Below are positions 7,556 to 15,603 of a stretch of 17,113 bases of DNA, piece after piece. The notes under the pieces are model-generated. The model was not told the origin of the DNA and searched no databases. It saw nothing but the letters and a program-made list of their open reading frames with translations. The DNA lies in the NCBI GenBank assembly GCA_020851615.1, contig JADZCL010000112.1:1-17113 (forward strand), read 5' to 3'. Position 1 is the first letter of the stretch; each line of letters opens with the position of its first letter. This DNA comes from Rubrivivax sp. GTDB taxonomy: Bacteria > Pseudomonadota > Gammaproteobacteria > Burkholderiales > Burkholderiaceae_C. The translations under genes and the position numbers were made by a program.

Positions 7556-8713
7556 ATGGGTCTGGTACAGGCGGTGGTTGGTTCGGTGGGCGGCATGCTG
7601 GCCGATCAGTGGCGCGACTTCCACACGGTGCCCGAGCGTCTGCCGGCGACGGCGGCCTTGTTCGCGGCGGTGCCGCAGGGCAGCAATGCCGGGCGCGGAT
7701 CGAACACGCAGGCCTCGTCCAACATCATCACCAACGGCTCGAAGATCATCGTGCCCGAGGGCTACGGGCTGCTGTTGTTCCAGGACGGCCGCATCACCGG
7801 CTTTGCCGCCGAGCCCGGCGGCTATGAATGGCGCTCGGACGACATCAACTCCAAGTCCATCTTCGCCGGCGACGGCCTCGTCGACTCGCTCGTGCGCCAG
7901 AGCTGGGAGCGCTTCAAGTTCGGCGGTCAGCCCGCGGCGCAGCAACTGGCCTTCTTCGTCTCGCTCAAGGAGCTGCCCGACAACCGCTTCGGCACCCAGT
8001 CGGAGATCTACTGGGACGACGGCTTCCTCAATACCCAGGTCGGCGCCGTCACGCGCGGCAGCTACACGCTCAAGATCGTCGACCCCATCCTGTTCGTGAA
8101 GAACTTCGTGCCCGCGGCCTACCTGCGCCCGGGCATGGTGTTCGACTTTGCCGACCTCGACAACGCCGCGGCCAGCCAGCTCTTCAACGAAGTCGTCTCG
8201 GCGCTGGCGCCGGCCTTCAGCCACTACACGAACGACCCGGCCAAGGGCAACCGCATCTCGCGCATCCAGCAGGACTCGCTGGGCTTTGCGCAGAGCCTGT
8301 CGGCCGCGGTCGAGCAGGGCTACCAGTGGAAGTCCGAGCGCGGCCTGGCGATCGTCAAGACGGCCATCATCGCCATCGAGTACGACGCCAGCACGCGCGA
8401 GCTGCTCAAGACCGTGCAGCGCGCCGACTCGCTCACCGGCACACGCGGCAACGCCAACCTGCAGGCCAGCGTGGCTGCGGGGATCCAGGCGGCCGGCCAG
8501 ACCGGCGGGGCCGCAGGCGTGATGGGCCTGGGCATCGCCACCGGGTCGCTGGGCATCGGTGCGCTGCAGCAGCCCGTGGCGCCGGCGGCCGCGCCCGCAG
8601 CAGCGGCCGAGGACCCGGTGGCCAGGCTGAAGAAGGCCAAGGAGATGCTCGACCTGGGCCTGATCACGCAGACCGACTACGACGCGCTCAAGGCCAAGGC
8701 GCTGGGGCTGTAG
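7556..8713 (+). CDS. SPFH-domain protein with C-terminal SHOCT domain (YdjI-like)
   Basis: The 385-residue product belongs to the YdjI or 'virion core protein' branch of SPFH proteins (COG4260). Recognisable stretches are IIVPEGYGLLLFQDGRI near residue 65, SKSIFAGDGLVDSLVRQSWERFKFGGQP, EIYWDDGFLNTQVGAVTRGSYTLKIVDP and LSAAVEQGYQWKSERGLAIVKTAIIAIEYD. A Gly/Ala/Pro linker leads to a short C-terminal SHOCT-like helical hairpin, DPVARLKKAKEMLDLGLITQ, at about 353-385. In Bacillus subtilis, YdjI links the stress protein PspA to the membrane together with YdjG and YdjH; the next gene here is YdjG-like, so a similar membrane scaffold is inferred. A strong AAGGAG ribosome-binding site 5 nt before ATG 7556 fixes the start. 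It is the first gene of a co-directional run reaching at least 10312. No transmembrane helix is obvious. Confidence 0.92.
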   Translation: MGLVQAVVGSVGGMLADQWRDFHTVPERLPATAALFAAVPQGSNAGRGSNTQASSNIITNGSKIIVPEGYGLLLFQDGRITGFAAEPGGYEWRSDDINSKSIFAGDGLVDSLVRQSWERFKFGGQPAAQQLAFFVSLKELPDNRFGTQSEIYWDDGFLNTQVGAVTRGSYTLKIVDPILFVKNFVPAAYLRPGMVFDFADLDNAAASQLFNEVVSALAPAFSHYTNDPAKGNRISRIQQDSLGFAQSLSAAVEQGYQWKSERGLAIVKTAIIAIEYDASTRELLKTVQRADSLTGTRGNANLQASVAAGIQAAGQTGGAAGVMGLGIATGSLGIGALQQPVAPAAAPAAAAEDPVARLKKAKEMLDLGLITQTDYDALKAKALGL

Positions 8714-8768
8714 CGCGCGGCGGCCGCCCGTGCACGGGTCGTATACCGTGGAGTGATCGAAGTCTCCG

Positions 8769-10073
8769 ATGTCCAGCGCCGACCCGCCCCCGCCGCCTGC
8801 CCCGCCCGCCGGACCGGGTTCGCCGCGTGACGTGCCGCCGCCGCCGGGCCAGTTCCCCATCGACCCGGCAACACTGCCGGCGGCCATGCGTGCCGAGATC
8901 GAGGCCCCCGACCCCGCGGCCATCGACACCGCCGACAAGGCACTGCAGGACGGCCTCAACCGCTGCCCGAAGTGCGGTGCGACCGAGATCCGCCAGCGGC
9001 CCGGCAGCGACCGGCTGATCTGCCTGTACTGCCGCCACGAGTGGAGCGCGCAGCGGGTCGAGGAGGCCTTCGGGCTGGGCGAGGGCATCGACCAGCTCCG
9101 CGGCACGGTGGTCGCCTCGGGCGCGCGCGCGATCGACGCCGATGCCGAGCTGATCGCAAGCTTCAAGTGCAGCGGCTGCGGCGCCGAGGTGGCGGTCAAC
9201 ACCGAGCAGGCGATGACCGCGCGCTGCCACTGGTGCCGCCACGTCTTCGGCATCAACGAGCAGGTCGCCAACGGCGCCGTACCCGATGCGCTGCTGCCCT
9301 TTCACATCCGCAAGGACGACGCGGTGGCGCGCATCCGCCAGTTCGTCGGCAAGCGCAGCCTGTTCGCGCTCAAGGCCTTCAAGGAGCAGTTCACGCCCGA
9401 GAACGTCGTCGGCGTCTACCTGCCCTACATGATCGTCGACGCCCGCGCGGGGGCCGACGTCGTCGGGGTCGGCGAAGTGCAGACGCGCAGCTACACGCGC
9501 GGTTCGGGCAAGGACCAGAAGACCTACTACGACGCCGATGTCTACCAGGTGCAGCGGCATGTGGACTTCACTGTCGACGACCTGCCGCTCGAGTCTTCCG
9601 CCGCGCGCGGCGACCTCGACACGGGCAGCAACACCAACAACATCATCAACACCATCCTGCCCTTCGACACCAAGAATGCGGTGCAGTGGAATGCCTCCTA
9701 CCTGGCCGGCTTCAGTTCCGAGAAGCGCGACCGCGACGTCGAGCAGTTGCGCCCGCAGATCGAGGACCAGCTGCTGTCGATCGCGCGGGCACAGCTCGAG
9801 GATTCGGTGCGCCGCTACGACCGCGGCGTGCGCTGGGAGCAGGAGCGCCTTGCCGTGCATGGCACGCGCTGGGTGTCGATGGCCCTGCCCGTGTGGCTCT
9901 ATTCCTATCACGAGCCCGGCCGCGGCGGTGGCATGCTGCACTACATCGCCGTCAACGGCCGCACGGGCGAGACCATGGGCAGCGTGCCCGTGCAGAAGTG
10001 GAAGCTGTTGCTGGCCGCGCTGACCGTCGGCACGTTCCTGGAAGCGATCGCGATCTGGTTGCTGGGGGGTTGA
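8769..10073 (+). CDS. TFIIB-type double zinc-ribbon membrane protein (YdjG-like)
   Basis: The 434-residue product has a Pro-rich N terminus (to about residue 30). A first zinc ribbon uses CPKC and CLYC (C66, C69, C85, C88), and a second uses CSGC and CHWC (C134, C137, C153, C156). A long mixed domain follows, with FHIRKDDAVARIRQFV, VVGVYLPYMIVDARAG, SYTRGSGKDQKTYYDADVY and ALPVWLYSYHE. A single hydrophobic helix at about 412-431 lies near the C terminus. This order matches YdjG, the partner of the SPFH protein YdjI in Bacillus, so it probably anchors the SPFH protein at the membrane, with its zinc ribbons in the cytoplasm. It starts 55 bp after the SPFH stop; that gap contains the perfect palindrome CCCGTGCACGGG (8727-8738). 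The ribosome-binding site is weak. Confidence 0.9.
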   Translation: MSSADPPPPPAPPAGPGSPRDVPPPPGQFPIDPATLPAAMRAEIEAPDPAAIDTADKALQDGLNRCPKCGATEIRQRPGSDRLICLYCRHEWSAQRVEEAFGLGEGIDQLRGTVVASGARAIDADAELIASFKCSGCGAEVAVNTEQAMTARCHWCRHVFGINEQVANGAVPDALLPFHIRKDDAVARIRQFVGKRSLFALKAFKEQFTPENVVGVYLPYMIVDARAGADVVGVGEVQTRSYTRGSGKDQKTYYDADVYQVQRHVDFTVDDLPLESSAARGDLDTGSNTNNIINTILPFDTKNAVQWNASYLAGFSSEKRDRDVEQLRPQIEDQLLSIARAQLEDSVRRYDRGVRWEQERLAVHGTRWVSMALPVWLYSYHEPGRGGGMLHYIAVNGRTGETMGSVPVQKWKLLLAALTVGTFLEAIAIWLLGG

Positions 10074-10075
10074 GC

Positions 10076-10312
10076 ATGAGCAGTGGCGACGACCTCTGGT
10101 TGCTGGCGATGGGCCCAGTGGGTGCAACTGCGCTCTACTGGGCGCTCTACCGCTACTACCGCAACACCGACAAGTCGCACGCCTTCGAGCGCGAGACGGC
10201 GGTGCAGGCCAAGCCCGTGACCGGCAGCGACACCAAGATCCGCGAGGTCAAGGGCACGCAGGAAAGGCGCATCCGTGGCGACAACGTGCGCGCCTATCGC
10301 GAGCGCGTATAG
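10076..10312 (+). CDS. Small membrane protein downstream of the SPFH/zinc-ribbon pair
   Basis: A 78-residue protein with one N-terminal membrane span at about residues 7-25 (LWLLAMGPVGATALYWALY), then a strongly charged tail (RYYRNTDKSHAFERE ... RRIRGDNVRAYRERV) expected on the cytoplasmic side by the positive-inside rule. The ATG lies 2 bp after the zinc-ribbon stop codon, with GGGGGG about 5 nt upstream, so translational coupling is likely. No named family is recognised. Its tight linkage suggests it is a third component of the SPFH module, perhaps a membrane anchor like YdjH although far smaller; that role is inference only. Confidence 0.82.
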   Translation: MSSGDDLWLLAMGPVGATALYWALYRYYRNTDKSHAFERETAVQAKPVTGSDTKIREVKGTQERRIRGDNVRAYRERV

Positions 10313-10383
10313 CGAAGCGGCCAGCGGTGAGCACGACCGGGCCGATCCGCCCTGGGCCTGGCCGGCACGCGGCGCCGCTGCCC

Positions 10384-11508
10384 GTGACCCGGCGCGCGGC
10401 AGGCATGGCCGCCTGGGTGCTGGCGGCGCTGCTGCTGGCGTCCTGCGCCGCACCGCCGCCCATGCCCGAGGCGAGCGGCCTGCCGCCCGACGAGGCGCGC
10501 GCGCTGCTCGTGCAACTGCTGCCCGAGCGCGTGCGCGACAAGCCCGGCTGGGCGGCCGACATCCACACCGCGCTCGCGTCCCTGGATCTGCCCTCGACGC
10601 CGGCTCATCTGTGCGCGGTGCTGGCCGTCACGGAGCAGGAGACGGGTTACCAGGCCGACCCGGTCGTGCCGGGGCTGGCCGCGATCGCGCGCCAGGAGAT
10701 CGATCGGCGCGCCGAGCAGGCTGGCGTGCCGCTGCTGGCCGTGCGGGCTGCGCTTGCGCTGTCCTCGAGCGACGGGCGCAGCTATGCAGAGCGCCTGGAG
10801 GCGGTGCGCACCGAGCGCGCGCTGAGCGAGCTCTACGAGGACTTCATCGACCGCGTACCGCTTGGGCGCAGCTTCCTCGCCGCGCGCAACCCGGTGCGCA
10901 CCGGCGGGCCGATGCAGGTCGGCATTGCCTTTGCGCAGGCTCAGGTGCAGCAGCGGACCTATCCCTACGCCCTGCGCGACTCGGTGCGCGCCGAGGTGTT
11001 CACCCGCCGCGGCGGCCTGTACTTCGGCACGGCGCACCTGCTGGATTATCGCGCGCCCTACACGCAGATGATCCACCGCTTCGCCGACTTCAATGCCGGG
11101 CGCTGGGCCAGCCGCAACGCGGCCTTCCAGCAAGCGCTGGGTATCGTGACGGGACAGACGCTGGCGCTCGATGGCGACTTGCTGCCGCCCCCGGCCGCAA
11201 AGACGCTGGGCGAGACGGAGCGCGCCGTCCTCATTGCCGCGCCGCGGCTGGCCCTGGAAGAGGCCGCTGCGCGCCGCGATCTGGCGCTGGGCGAGGGCGC
11301 TGACTTTGCAGGCAGCGAGCTTTACCGGCGCACCTTCGCCTATGCCGAGCAGCTGCAGCGCCGCGTGCTGCCGCGCGCCGTGCTGCCGCAGATCGAACTC
11401 CACAGCCCGAAGATCACGCGCAAGCTCACCACCGAGTGGTTTGCCAAACGCGTGGACGAACGCTGGCGCCGCTGCCTGGCCCGCGTGGATGCGCTGCGTG
11501 CGCAGTGA
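10384..11508 (+). CDS. DUF1615-family lipoprotein with lytic-transglycosylase-like motifs
   Basis: From GTG at 10384 the 374-residue product starts MTRRAAGMAAWVLAALLLASC, a standard lipoprotein signal with the lipidated cysteine at 21. GTG at 10327 (19 residues longer) and ATG at 10405 are alternatives; none has a strong ribosome-binding site, and 10384 is chosen because it gives the basic N-region. The body matches the DUF1615 family: LCAVLAVTEQETGYQADP around E86, RTGGPMQVGIAFAQ around residue 177, GLYFGTAHLLDY, and RFADFNAGRWASRN around N237. These three places resemble, in order, the catalytic-Glu 'ES', 'GLMQ' and 'YNAG' motifs of Slt-type lytic transglycosylases, suggesting a lysozyme-like fold acting on peptidoglycan. 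The family call is firm; the enzymatic role is inference. It follows the small membrane protein closely and may belong to the same transcript. Confidence 0.88.
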   Translation: MTRRAAGMAAWVLAALLLASCAAPPPMPEASGLPPDEARALLVQLLPERVRDKPGWAADIHTALASLDLPSTPAHLCAVLAVTEQETGYQADPVVPGLAAIARQEIDRRAEQAGVPLLAVRAALALSSSDGRSYAERLEAVRTERALSELYEDFIDRVPLGRSFLAARNPVRTGGPMQVGIAFAQAQVQQRTYPYALRDSVRAEVFTRRGGLYFGTAHLLDYRAPYTQMIHRFADFNAGRWASRNAAFQQALGIVTGQTLALDGDLLPPPAAKTLGETERAVLIAAPRLALEEAAARRDLALGEGADFAGSELYRRTFAYAEQLQRRVLPRAVLPQIELHSPKITRKLTTEWFAKRVDERWRRCLARVDALRAQ

Positions 11509-11547
11509 GCAGGCCGGCAAGCGCTCTACCCCTCTACCATCGCAGCC

Positions 11548-12189
11548 GTGGATCTGCTCAAACCGCTCGTGGCCCTGCTGGCGATCGTCAACCCGATCGG
11601 TGCCGTGCCCTTCTTCATCCACTTCACCCAGGGCTTCGGTGCGGCCGAGCGCCGGCACACGATCCGCGTGGCGTCGTTCGCCGCCTTCATGGTGATTGCC
11701 GTCAGTGCGATGGCCGGGCTGCAGATCCTCGAGTTCTTCAGCATCTCGCTGGCGTCCTTCCAGGTCGGCGGCGGCGTGCTGCTGCTCATCAGTTCGCTGG
11801 CCATGCTCAACGCCAAGCCCGCCGAAACCCGGCCCGACGACGTCGACGAGGGCCGCCAGAAGGCCGATGCCGGCGCCAGCATCGCCGTCGTGCCGCTGAC
11901 CATTCCGCTGCTCACAGGCCCGGCGACGATTTCCACGGTGGTGATCTACGCGCAGAAGACGCACCAGTTCTGGGAGCATGCCGTCCTCGTGGGCTACGGC
12001 GTGGTGATCGGGGCGACGACCTTCGTCGCCTTCTCGGCCTCCGAGCGCATCGCGCGCGTGCTTGGGCGCACCGGCATCAACGTCATGACGCGGCTCATGG
12101 GGCTGATCCTGGCGGCGATGGCGGTCGAACTCCTCGCCGACGGACTGGTGAAGCTGTTCCCGGTACTGGGCTCGCCGCTGCCGCGCTGA
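11548..12189 (+). CDS. MarC-family integral membrane protein (YchE/YhgN-like)
   Basis: A 213-residue inner-membrane protein with six likely spans, the normal MarC size. It shows the two inverted-repeat signatures of the family: LLAIVNPIGAVPFFI (N15-P16 in the first span) and LTIPLLTGPATIST (G124-P125 in the fourth). A polar central loop (KPAETRPDDVDEGRQKAD) lies between the halves, and TGINVMTRLMGLILAAMAVE near the end. Despite the name, MarC proteins are not shown to cause multiple antibiotic resistance, and the transported compound is unknown. GTG at 11548 is used because it opens directly into MDLLKPLVALL and no ATG fits. It starts 39 bp after the DUF1615 gene. Confidence 0.93.
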   Translation: MDLLKPLVALLAIVNPIGAVPFFIHFTQGFGAAERRHTIRVASFAAFMVIAVSAMAGLQILEFFSISLASFQVGGGVLLLISSLAMLNAKPAETRPDDVDEGRQKADAGASIAVVPLTIPLLTGPATISTVVIYAQKTHQFWEHAVLVGYGVVIGATTFVAFSASERIARVLGRTGINVMTRLMGLILAAMAVELLADGLVKLFPVLGSPLPR

Positions 12190-12223
12190 AGAGCCCCGCC
12201 GCTGCGCGATGCCAGACTGAATC

Positions 12224-12751
12224 GTGGCCGGCCAGAGCACAGCCGCTGCGCCCCGCCCCCCTCCTGTCGGGCGCGCCCATGCCGGCTTCATCGGGGCGGG
12301 CTTGGTTGCCGGTGCGCTGAGCCTGTTCCTGTTGAGCTCCACCCTGGGCGTGCTGCTGGTCGAGATCAACCGCAGCCGCTTCCAGCGCGACCAGGCCGAG
12401 GTGCTGTCCTGGGGCTTTGCGCCGGCGCGGGCGGCAAGCCCGCGCGCGCGCGTCGTCTCGACCGGCGAGGAGTTCCTGATCGAGCACCGCGTCATCATGG
12501 ACCTCGCCCATGCCAAGGCCCTGGCGGGCGAGGGCCGGCTCCAAGGTCACCGCACTCCGGTCTACTACCTGCCTCCGGCGTCTCCCTGGGCCAGCCTTGA
12601 TCGCCTGATTCCCTTCCGCGTCCTCGCGCCCGAGCAGTTCGAGCTCGGCTTCTCGCCCGTCCTGCCACTGGGCAATGTGGCCCTGGTGTGGCTGTCCGTC
12701 GTCCTGTTGCGGCGCGGACTGCCCCGCACCGTCAGCAGAGGACTGGGGTGA
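12224..12751 (+). CDS. Hypothetical membrane protein with two spans
   Basis: GTG at 12224 opens a 175-residue frame with a Pro-rich N terminus and a hydrophobic segment at about 21-46 (GFIGAGLVAGALSLFLLSST). A soluble loop of about 100 residues includes FQRDQAEVLSWGFAPARA and YYLPPASPWASLDRL, and a second hydrophobic segment lies at about 144-163. An Arg-rich end follows. The loop would face the periplasm if both termini are cytoplasmic. No family is recognised. It lies 34 bp after the MarC gene in the same direction and converges on the chemotaxis-receptor gene. No other in-frame start precedes the first hydrophobic segment. Codon use matches its neighbours. Confidence 0.65.
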   Translation: MAGQSTAAAPRPPPVGRAHAGFIGAGLVAGALSLFLLSSTLGVLLVEINRSRFQRDQAEVLSWGFAPARAASPRARVVSTGEEFLIEHRVIMDLAHAKALAGEGRLQGHRTPVYYLPPASPWASLDRLIPFRVLAPEQFELGFSPVLPLGNVALVWLSVVLLRRGLPRTVSRGLG

Positions 12752-12805
12752 TGGCAGAAGGCAAGACCGGGCCCGCACGCACACGCTGCTGCGCAGTGCG
12801 CGTGG

Positions 12806-12825
12806 CAATCGGCTTCGGCCGGTTG
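12806..12825. terminator. UUCG-capped hairpin between convergent genes, possible terminator
   Basis: CAATCGGC-TTCG-GCCGGTTG forms an 8-bp stem with one T-G wobble closed by a very stable UUCG tetraloop. It lies in the 94-bp gap between the stops of the 12224-12751 gene and the chemotaxis receptor. No T tract follows on either strand, so its use as a terminator or mRNA 3'-end stabiliser is inferred. Confidence 0.45.
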
Positions 12826-12845
12826 GCAATGCCTTGTGCGTGGCT

Positions 12846-14627
12846 TCAGAAGCTGGCCCAGTCGTCGTCGCCGCCGACGGCCACCGGCTTGGCTGCGGCG
12901 GGAGCGGCAGGCGCCTGTGCGACGGTGGTGGGCCGCTGGGGTACCACGCGCGGGCGGGTCTGTGAGTGTGCTGCCGGGGTTGCGGGTTTCGGCCGGGCCC
13001 GGGCAATGGGCGGGGCGGACACCGCCGCTGCCGGCAGGCCCGGGGCGGGGGCCGCGCCGGCAGCCGTGCGTGGCCGGGCGTCGTTGCCGACGTTGAAGAC
13101 CGCCACCACGTCGGCCAGCCGCCGTGCCTGTTCGTTCATCGAGGTCGCCGCGGCGCTGGCCTGCTCGACCAGGGCGGCGTTCTGCTGCGTCATCTGGTCC
13201 AGATGACCCACGGCCTGATTGACCTGGCTGATGCCGTCGCGCTGCTCGGAGCTGCTGGCGGTGATCTCGCCGATCAGGTCGCTCACGCGCTTGACCCCGC
13301 TGACGATGCCGTCCATCGTCTGCCCGGCTTCGGCCACCTGGGCTGACCCGGTCTCGACGTTCTCCACACTGGTGGTGATCAGCCCCTTGATTTCCTTGGC
13401 CGCATCGGCCGAGCGCTGCGCCAGGTTGCGCACTTCGCCTGCCACCACCGCGAAGCCGCGCCCTTGCTCGCCGGCGCGTGCCGCTTCCACGGCGGCATTG
13501 AGCGCCAGGATGTTGGTCTGGAAGGCGATGCCGTCGATGACCTGGATGATGTCGCCGATCTTGCGGCTGGACGTCGTGATCTGCGCCATGCTCGTCACCA
13601 CCTGGCCCATCACGCGACTGCCGTCCCGCGCGGCCTGTGCGGCCTGCGCGACGAGCTGATTGACCTGGACGGCGGTCTCCGCGCTCTGCGTCACGGTGGC
13701 CGTGAGCTCTTCCATGCTCGCGGCGGTCTGTTGCAGGTTGGATGCGGTCTGCTCGGTGCGGGCCGACAGATCGTGGTTGCCGCTGGCGATCTCGCCGGCC
13801 GCCGACGTTACCGACTCCACGCCCGAACGCACCTCGCCCACCACCGAGCGCAGCTTGGCCGCCATGGCCGCGAGTGCACGCAGCAACTGGCCGAGCTCGT
13901 CGTGGCGCGGGTCGTGTGCATCCTGCGTCAGGTCGCCGGCGGCGATTGCGTCGGCCACGGCGACGGCGCGGGCGAGCGGCTCAGTGATCGAGCGCACCGC
14001 CCGCCAGGCGAGCAGTACGCCAACGGCAAGGACCGCCAGCGCCCCCGCCGCGCCCAGCCACAGCGCGCGGTCGCGCAACTGCACACCGTTGTGCATCGCC
14101 TGATCGCGCTGGCGCCGCTGCAGTTCGACAAAGGCCTCCTGGGCGCCGAGGTACTTGCCCTCGGCGGGCGTGAGCTGTTCCTTGGCCATGCGCTGTGCAG
14201 CGGCCACGTCGCCCCCGGCGCGCAGCTTCTGCACCTCGGCGGTGATGCCCAGCACCTTGGCGCGCGCCTCGGAGATGCGTGCGAACTCCGCCTTGTCCTC
14301 GGCGGAAGCCAGGCCATGCTCCACCTGCTTCTTGATCTCGGTGACAGCGCCAATCCCGGCCTTGACCTGCCCCATCAGTTCGGTCGACATGGCATCGTCG
14401 GCCACCGTCGACGCCATGCGCACCCGGATCGATGTCGCCTCGGTCAAGCCCTTCCAGCGCAGCGCGAGTGCGATGCGCTCCTCGTTGAACTGCACGACTC
14501 GCGCCGTATCGGCTGCGGTACTGGCGGTGTAGATCTGCATGCCGATGGCCAGGCCAAGGATCGCCAGCATGGAACCGATGAGGATGGTCCACAACTTGAC
14601 GCGGACGGAGAGATCGTTGAAGCGCAT
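12846..14627 (-). CDS. Methyl-accepting chemotaxis protein (4HB sensor, HAMP, MA domains)
   Basis: A 593-residue receptor with TM1 at about 12-34, a periplasmic four-helix-bundle-like domain at about 35-187, TM2 at about 188-209, HAMP at about 208-262 and a cytoplasmic signalling coiled coil at about 270-512. The signalling tip is canonical ([20 protein letters not shown] followed by [20 protein letters not shown], about 366-404), where CheA and CheW bind. A flexible Ala/Pro linker (about 515-588) ends in DDDWASF, resembling the NWETF tether that binds CheR and CheB. The ATG at 14627 starts [13 protein letters not shown], typical of this class; the open frame upstream is not receptor-like. 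A sigma28-like promoter lies about 55 bp upstream, consistent with flagellar-regulon control. The ligand is unknown. Confidence 0.96.
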   Translation of the reverse strand: MRFNDLSVRVKLWTILIGSMLAILGLAIGMQIYTASTAADTARVVQFNEERIALALRWKGLTEATSIRVRMASTVADDAMSTELMGQVKAGIGAVTEIKKQVEHGLASAEDKAEFARISEARAKVLGITAEVQKLRAGGDVAAAQRMAKEQLTPAEGKYLGAQEAFVELQRRQRDQAMHNGVQLRDRALWLGAAGALAVLAVGVLLAWRAVRSITEPLARAVAVADAIAAGDLTQDAHDPRHDELGQLLRALAAMAAKLRSVVGEVRSGVESVTSAAGEIASGNHDLSARTEQTASNLQQTAASMEELTATVTQSAETAVQVNQLVAQAAQAARDGSRVMGQVVTSMAQITTSSRKIGDIIQVIDGIAFQTNILALNAAVEAARAGEQGRGFAVVAGEVRNLAQRSADAAKEIKGLITTSVENVETGSAQVAEAGQTMDGIVSGVKRVSDLIGEITASSSEQRDGISQVNQAVGHLDQMTQQNAALVEQASAAATSMNEQARRLADVVAVFNVGNDARPRTAAGAAPAPGLPAAAVSAPPIARARPKPATPAAHSQTRPRVVPQRPTTVAQAPAAPAAAKPVAVGGDDDWASF

Positions 14628-14681
14628 GGGTTTGGCCTGTTGACACGATGAGCGCAAGCGCGCCCCGCGCCCCGCGCCCCC

Positions 14682-14709
14682 ATATCGGCCCGCGCTCGGG
14701 CGTTCTTGA
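14682..14709 (-). promoter_or_regulatory. Sigma28 (FliA)-like promoter of the chemotaxis receptor
   Basis: On the minus strand TCAAGAAC (14702-14709), a 12-bp spacer and GCCGATAT (14682-14689) resemble the flagellar sigma28 consensus TAAAGTTT-N11-GCCGATAA: seven of eight -10 bases, four of the first five -35 bases, and a spacer one base long. It would give a leader of about 50 nt. The remaining 283-bp gap (14628-14910) shows no gene; it also contains the palindrome GCCACGCGTGGC at 14753-14764. Confidence 0.55.
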
Positions 14710-14910
14710 GTCTGCAAGCGCGAGGGCCCGGTGTGAACCGCTGCATGCCGGCGCCACGCGTGGCACGAGGCGCACCGCGCTCATGTGCCCGTGGGTCGTC
14801 GAAGTCTGGGCCACAGGTCGGGCGCAAGGCGTCGCACACCGGCCGGGCAGGTGGGGCGCGTCGCCACGACCGACACCAAGGTGTGATGGCCGTCTGCGCC
14901 CGTCCGTCGC

Positions 14911-15399
14911 TCAGTCCGCTGCCAGTTCGAGCTCGGCTTCGATCTCCACCGGGATGCCAAAGGGCAAACCGGCCATGCCGACCGCGCTGCGCGCATGGGC
15001 GCCGCGCTCGGGGCCGAAGAGCTCGAGGATCAGCTCCGAGAAGCCGTTGATGACCTCCGGCTGGCGGTCGAAGCCGGGTGCGGAATTGACCATGCCGAAG
15101 ACGCGCACCCATGCTCCGATGCGATCCAGCGACCCCAGCTCGCGCTGCAGGCTGCCGAGGATGGCCAGTGCGGTCAGGCGTGCAGCCGCGTGGGCCTGCT
15201 GCGGCGTCACGTCGAGGCCGACCTTGCCCAGGGGCCGCGCCAGGCTGCCGTCGTGCTGCGTCGGGCCATGGCCGGAGATGAGCACCCGCCGCCCCAGCAC
15301 ACGCACCCAGGGAAAGGGCAGGCGGGCGCCAGGCGGCAGTTGCAGCGGCGCCGGCAGCTCGAGACCGAGGGCGTGCAGGCGTTGTTCGATTGCGGGCAT
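14911..15399 (-). CDS. RidA-superfamily (YjgF/YER057c) protein
   Basis: A 162-residue cytosolic protein of the longer YjgF/endoribonuclease-like subfamily. It begins MPAIEQRLHALGLELPAP and contains LISGHGPTQHDGS, GLDVTPQQAHAAARLTALAIL and GMVNSAPGFDRQPEVINGFS. It ends with GAHARSAVGMAGLPFGIPVE, where R137 corresponds to the substrate-binding arginine of RidA and the following VEIEAE carries the conserved glutamates. RidA proteins hydrolyse reactive enamine/imine intermediates from PLP enzymes; members of this branch are poorly characterised, so the substrate is unknown. AAGGAG 7 nt before ATG 15399 fixes the start. It lies upstream of, and parallel to, the chemotaxis-receptor gene, separated by 283 bp. 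An insertion sequence lies about 200 bp upstream of its start. Confidence 0.93.
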   Translation of the reverse strand: MPAIEQRLHALGLELPAPLQLPPGARLPFPWVRVLGRRVLISGHGPTQHDGSLARPLGKVGLDVTPQQAHAAARLTALAILGSLQRELGSLDRIGAWVRVFGMVNSAPGFDRQPEVINGFSELILELFGPERGAHARSAVGMAGLPFGIPVEIEAELELAAD

Positions 15400-15514
15400 C
15401 TCGCGCTCCTTGGGGCAGGGTGGGCACTTGGAGTCAGCCCGTGGTGGGCTGCGCCGAATGGCGCCTGGTGCCGGGCGCATCGTGCCACGACGCGCCGCCT
15501 TGGCCTGGATGGTG

Positions 15515-15554
15515 CCACCCGTGTCGTTGCTTTCGACGACACGACAGCGGGTGG
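15515..15554. repeat. Long two-part inverted repeat upstream of the RidA-type gene
   Basis: The outer arms CCACCC/GGGTGG enclose the inner arms GTGTCGT/ACGACAC around an 8-nt centre, with a 6-nt bulge on the right side, giving a 13-bp interrupted hairpin. It lies in the 204-bp gene-free stretch between the RidA-type gene and the insertion sequence. A smaller repeat, CGCC/GGCG-type, lies near 15457-15482. No T tract follows, so an operator or RNA structure is as likely as a terminator. Confidence 0.5.
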
Positions 15555-15603
15555 GCCTTCGGTCAGCATCGGCCGCGTGGATGGCGGTGGACACAGGAGA
15601 TGG

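Noticed and set aside
6094..7827. Plus-strand frame of 577 codons opposite the SpmAB-type gene
   Set aside because: It is His/Asp/Gln-rich antisense sequence that runs into the SPFH gene in another frame, while the minus strand has an unmistakable membrane protein.
8727..8738. Palindrome CCCGTGCACGGG after the SPFH stop as a terminator
   Set aside because: The stem is only four pairs around a 4-nt centre, has no T tract, and is followed closely by a gene of the same module.
7292..9271. Minus-strand frame of 659 codons opposite the SPFH and zinc-ribbon genes
   Set aside because: It is an antisense shadow; the plus strand has complete conserved domains with a strong ribosome-binding site.
10294..12516. 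Minus-strand open frame of 740 codons opposite the DUF1615 and MarC genes
   Set aside because: It spans three opposite-strand genes and their gaps, has no recognisable domain, and has the composition of an antisense shadow.
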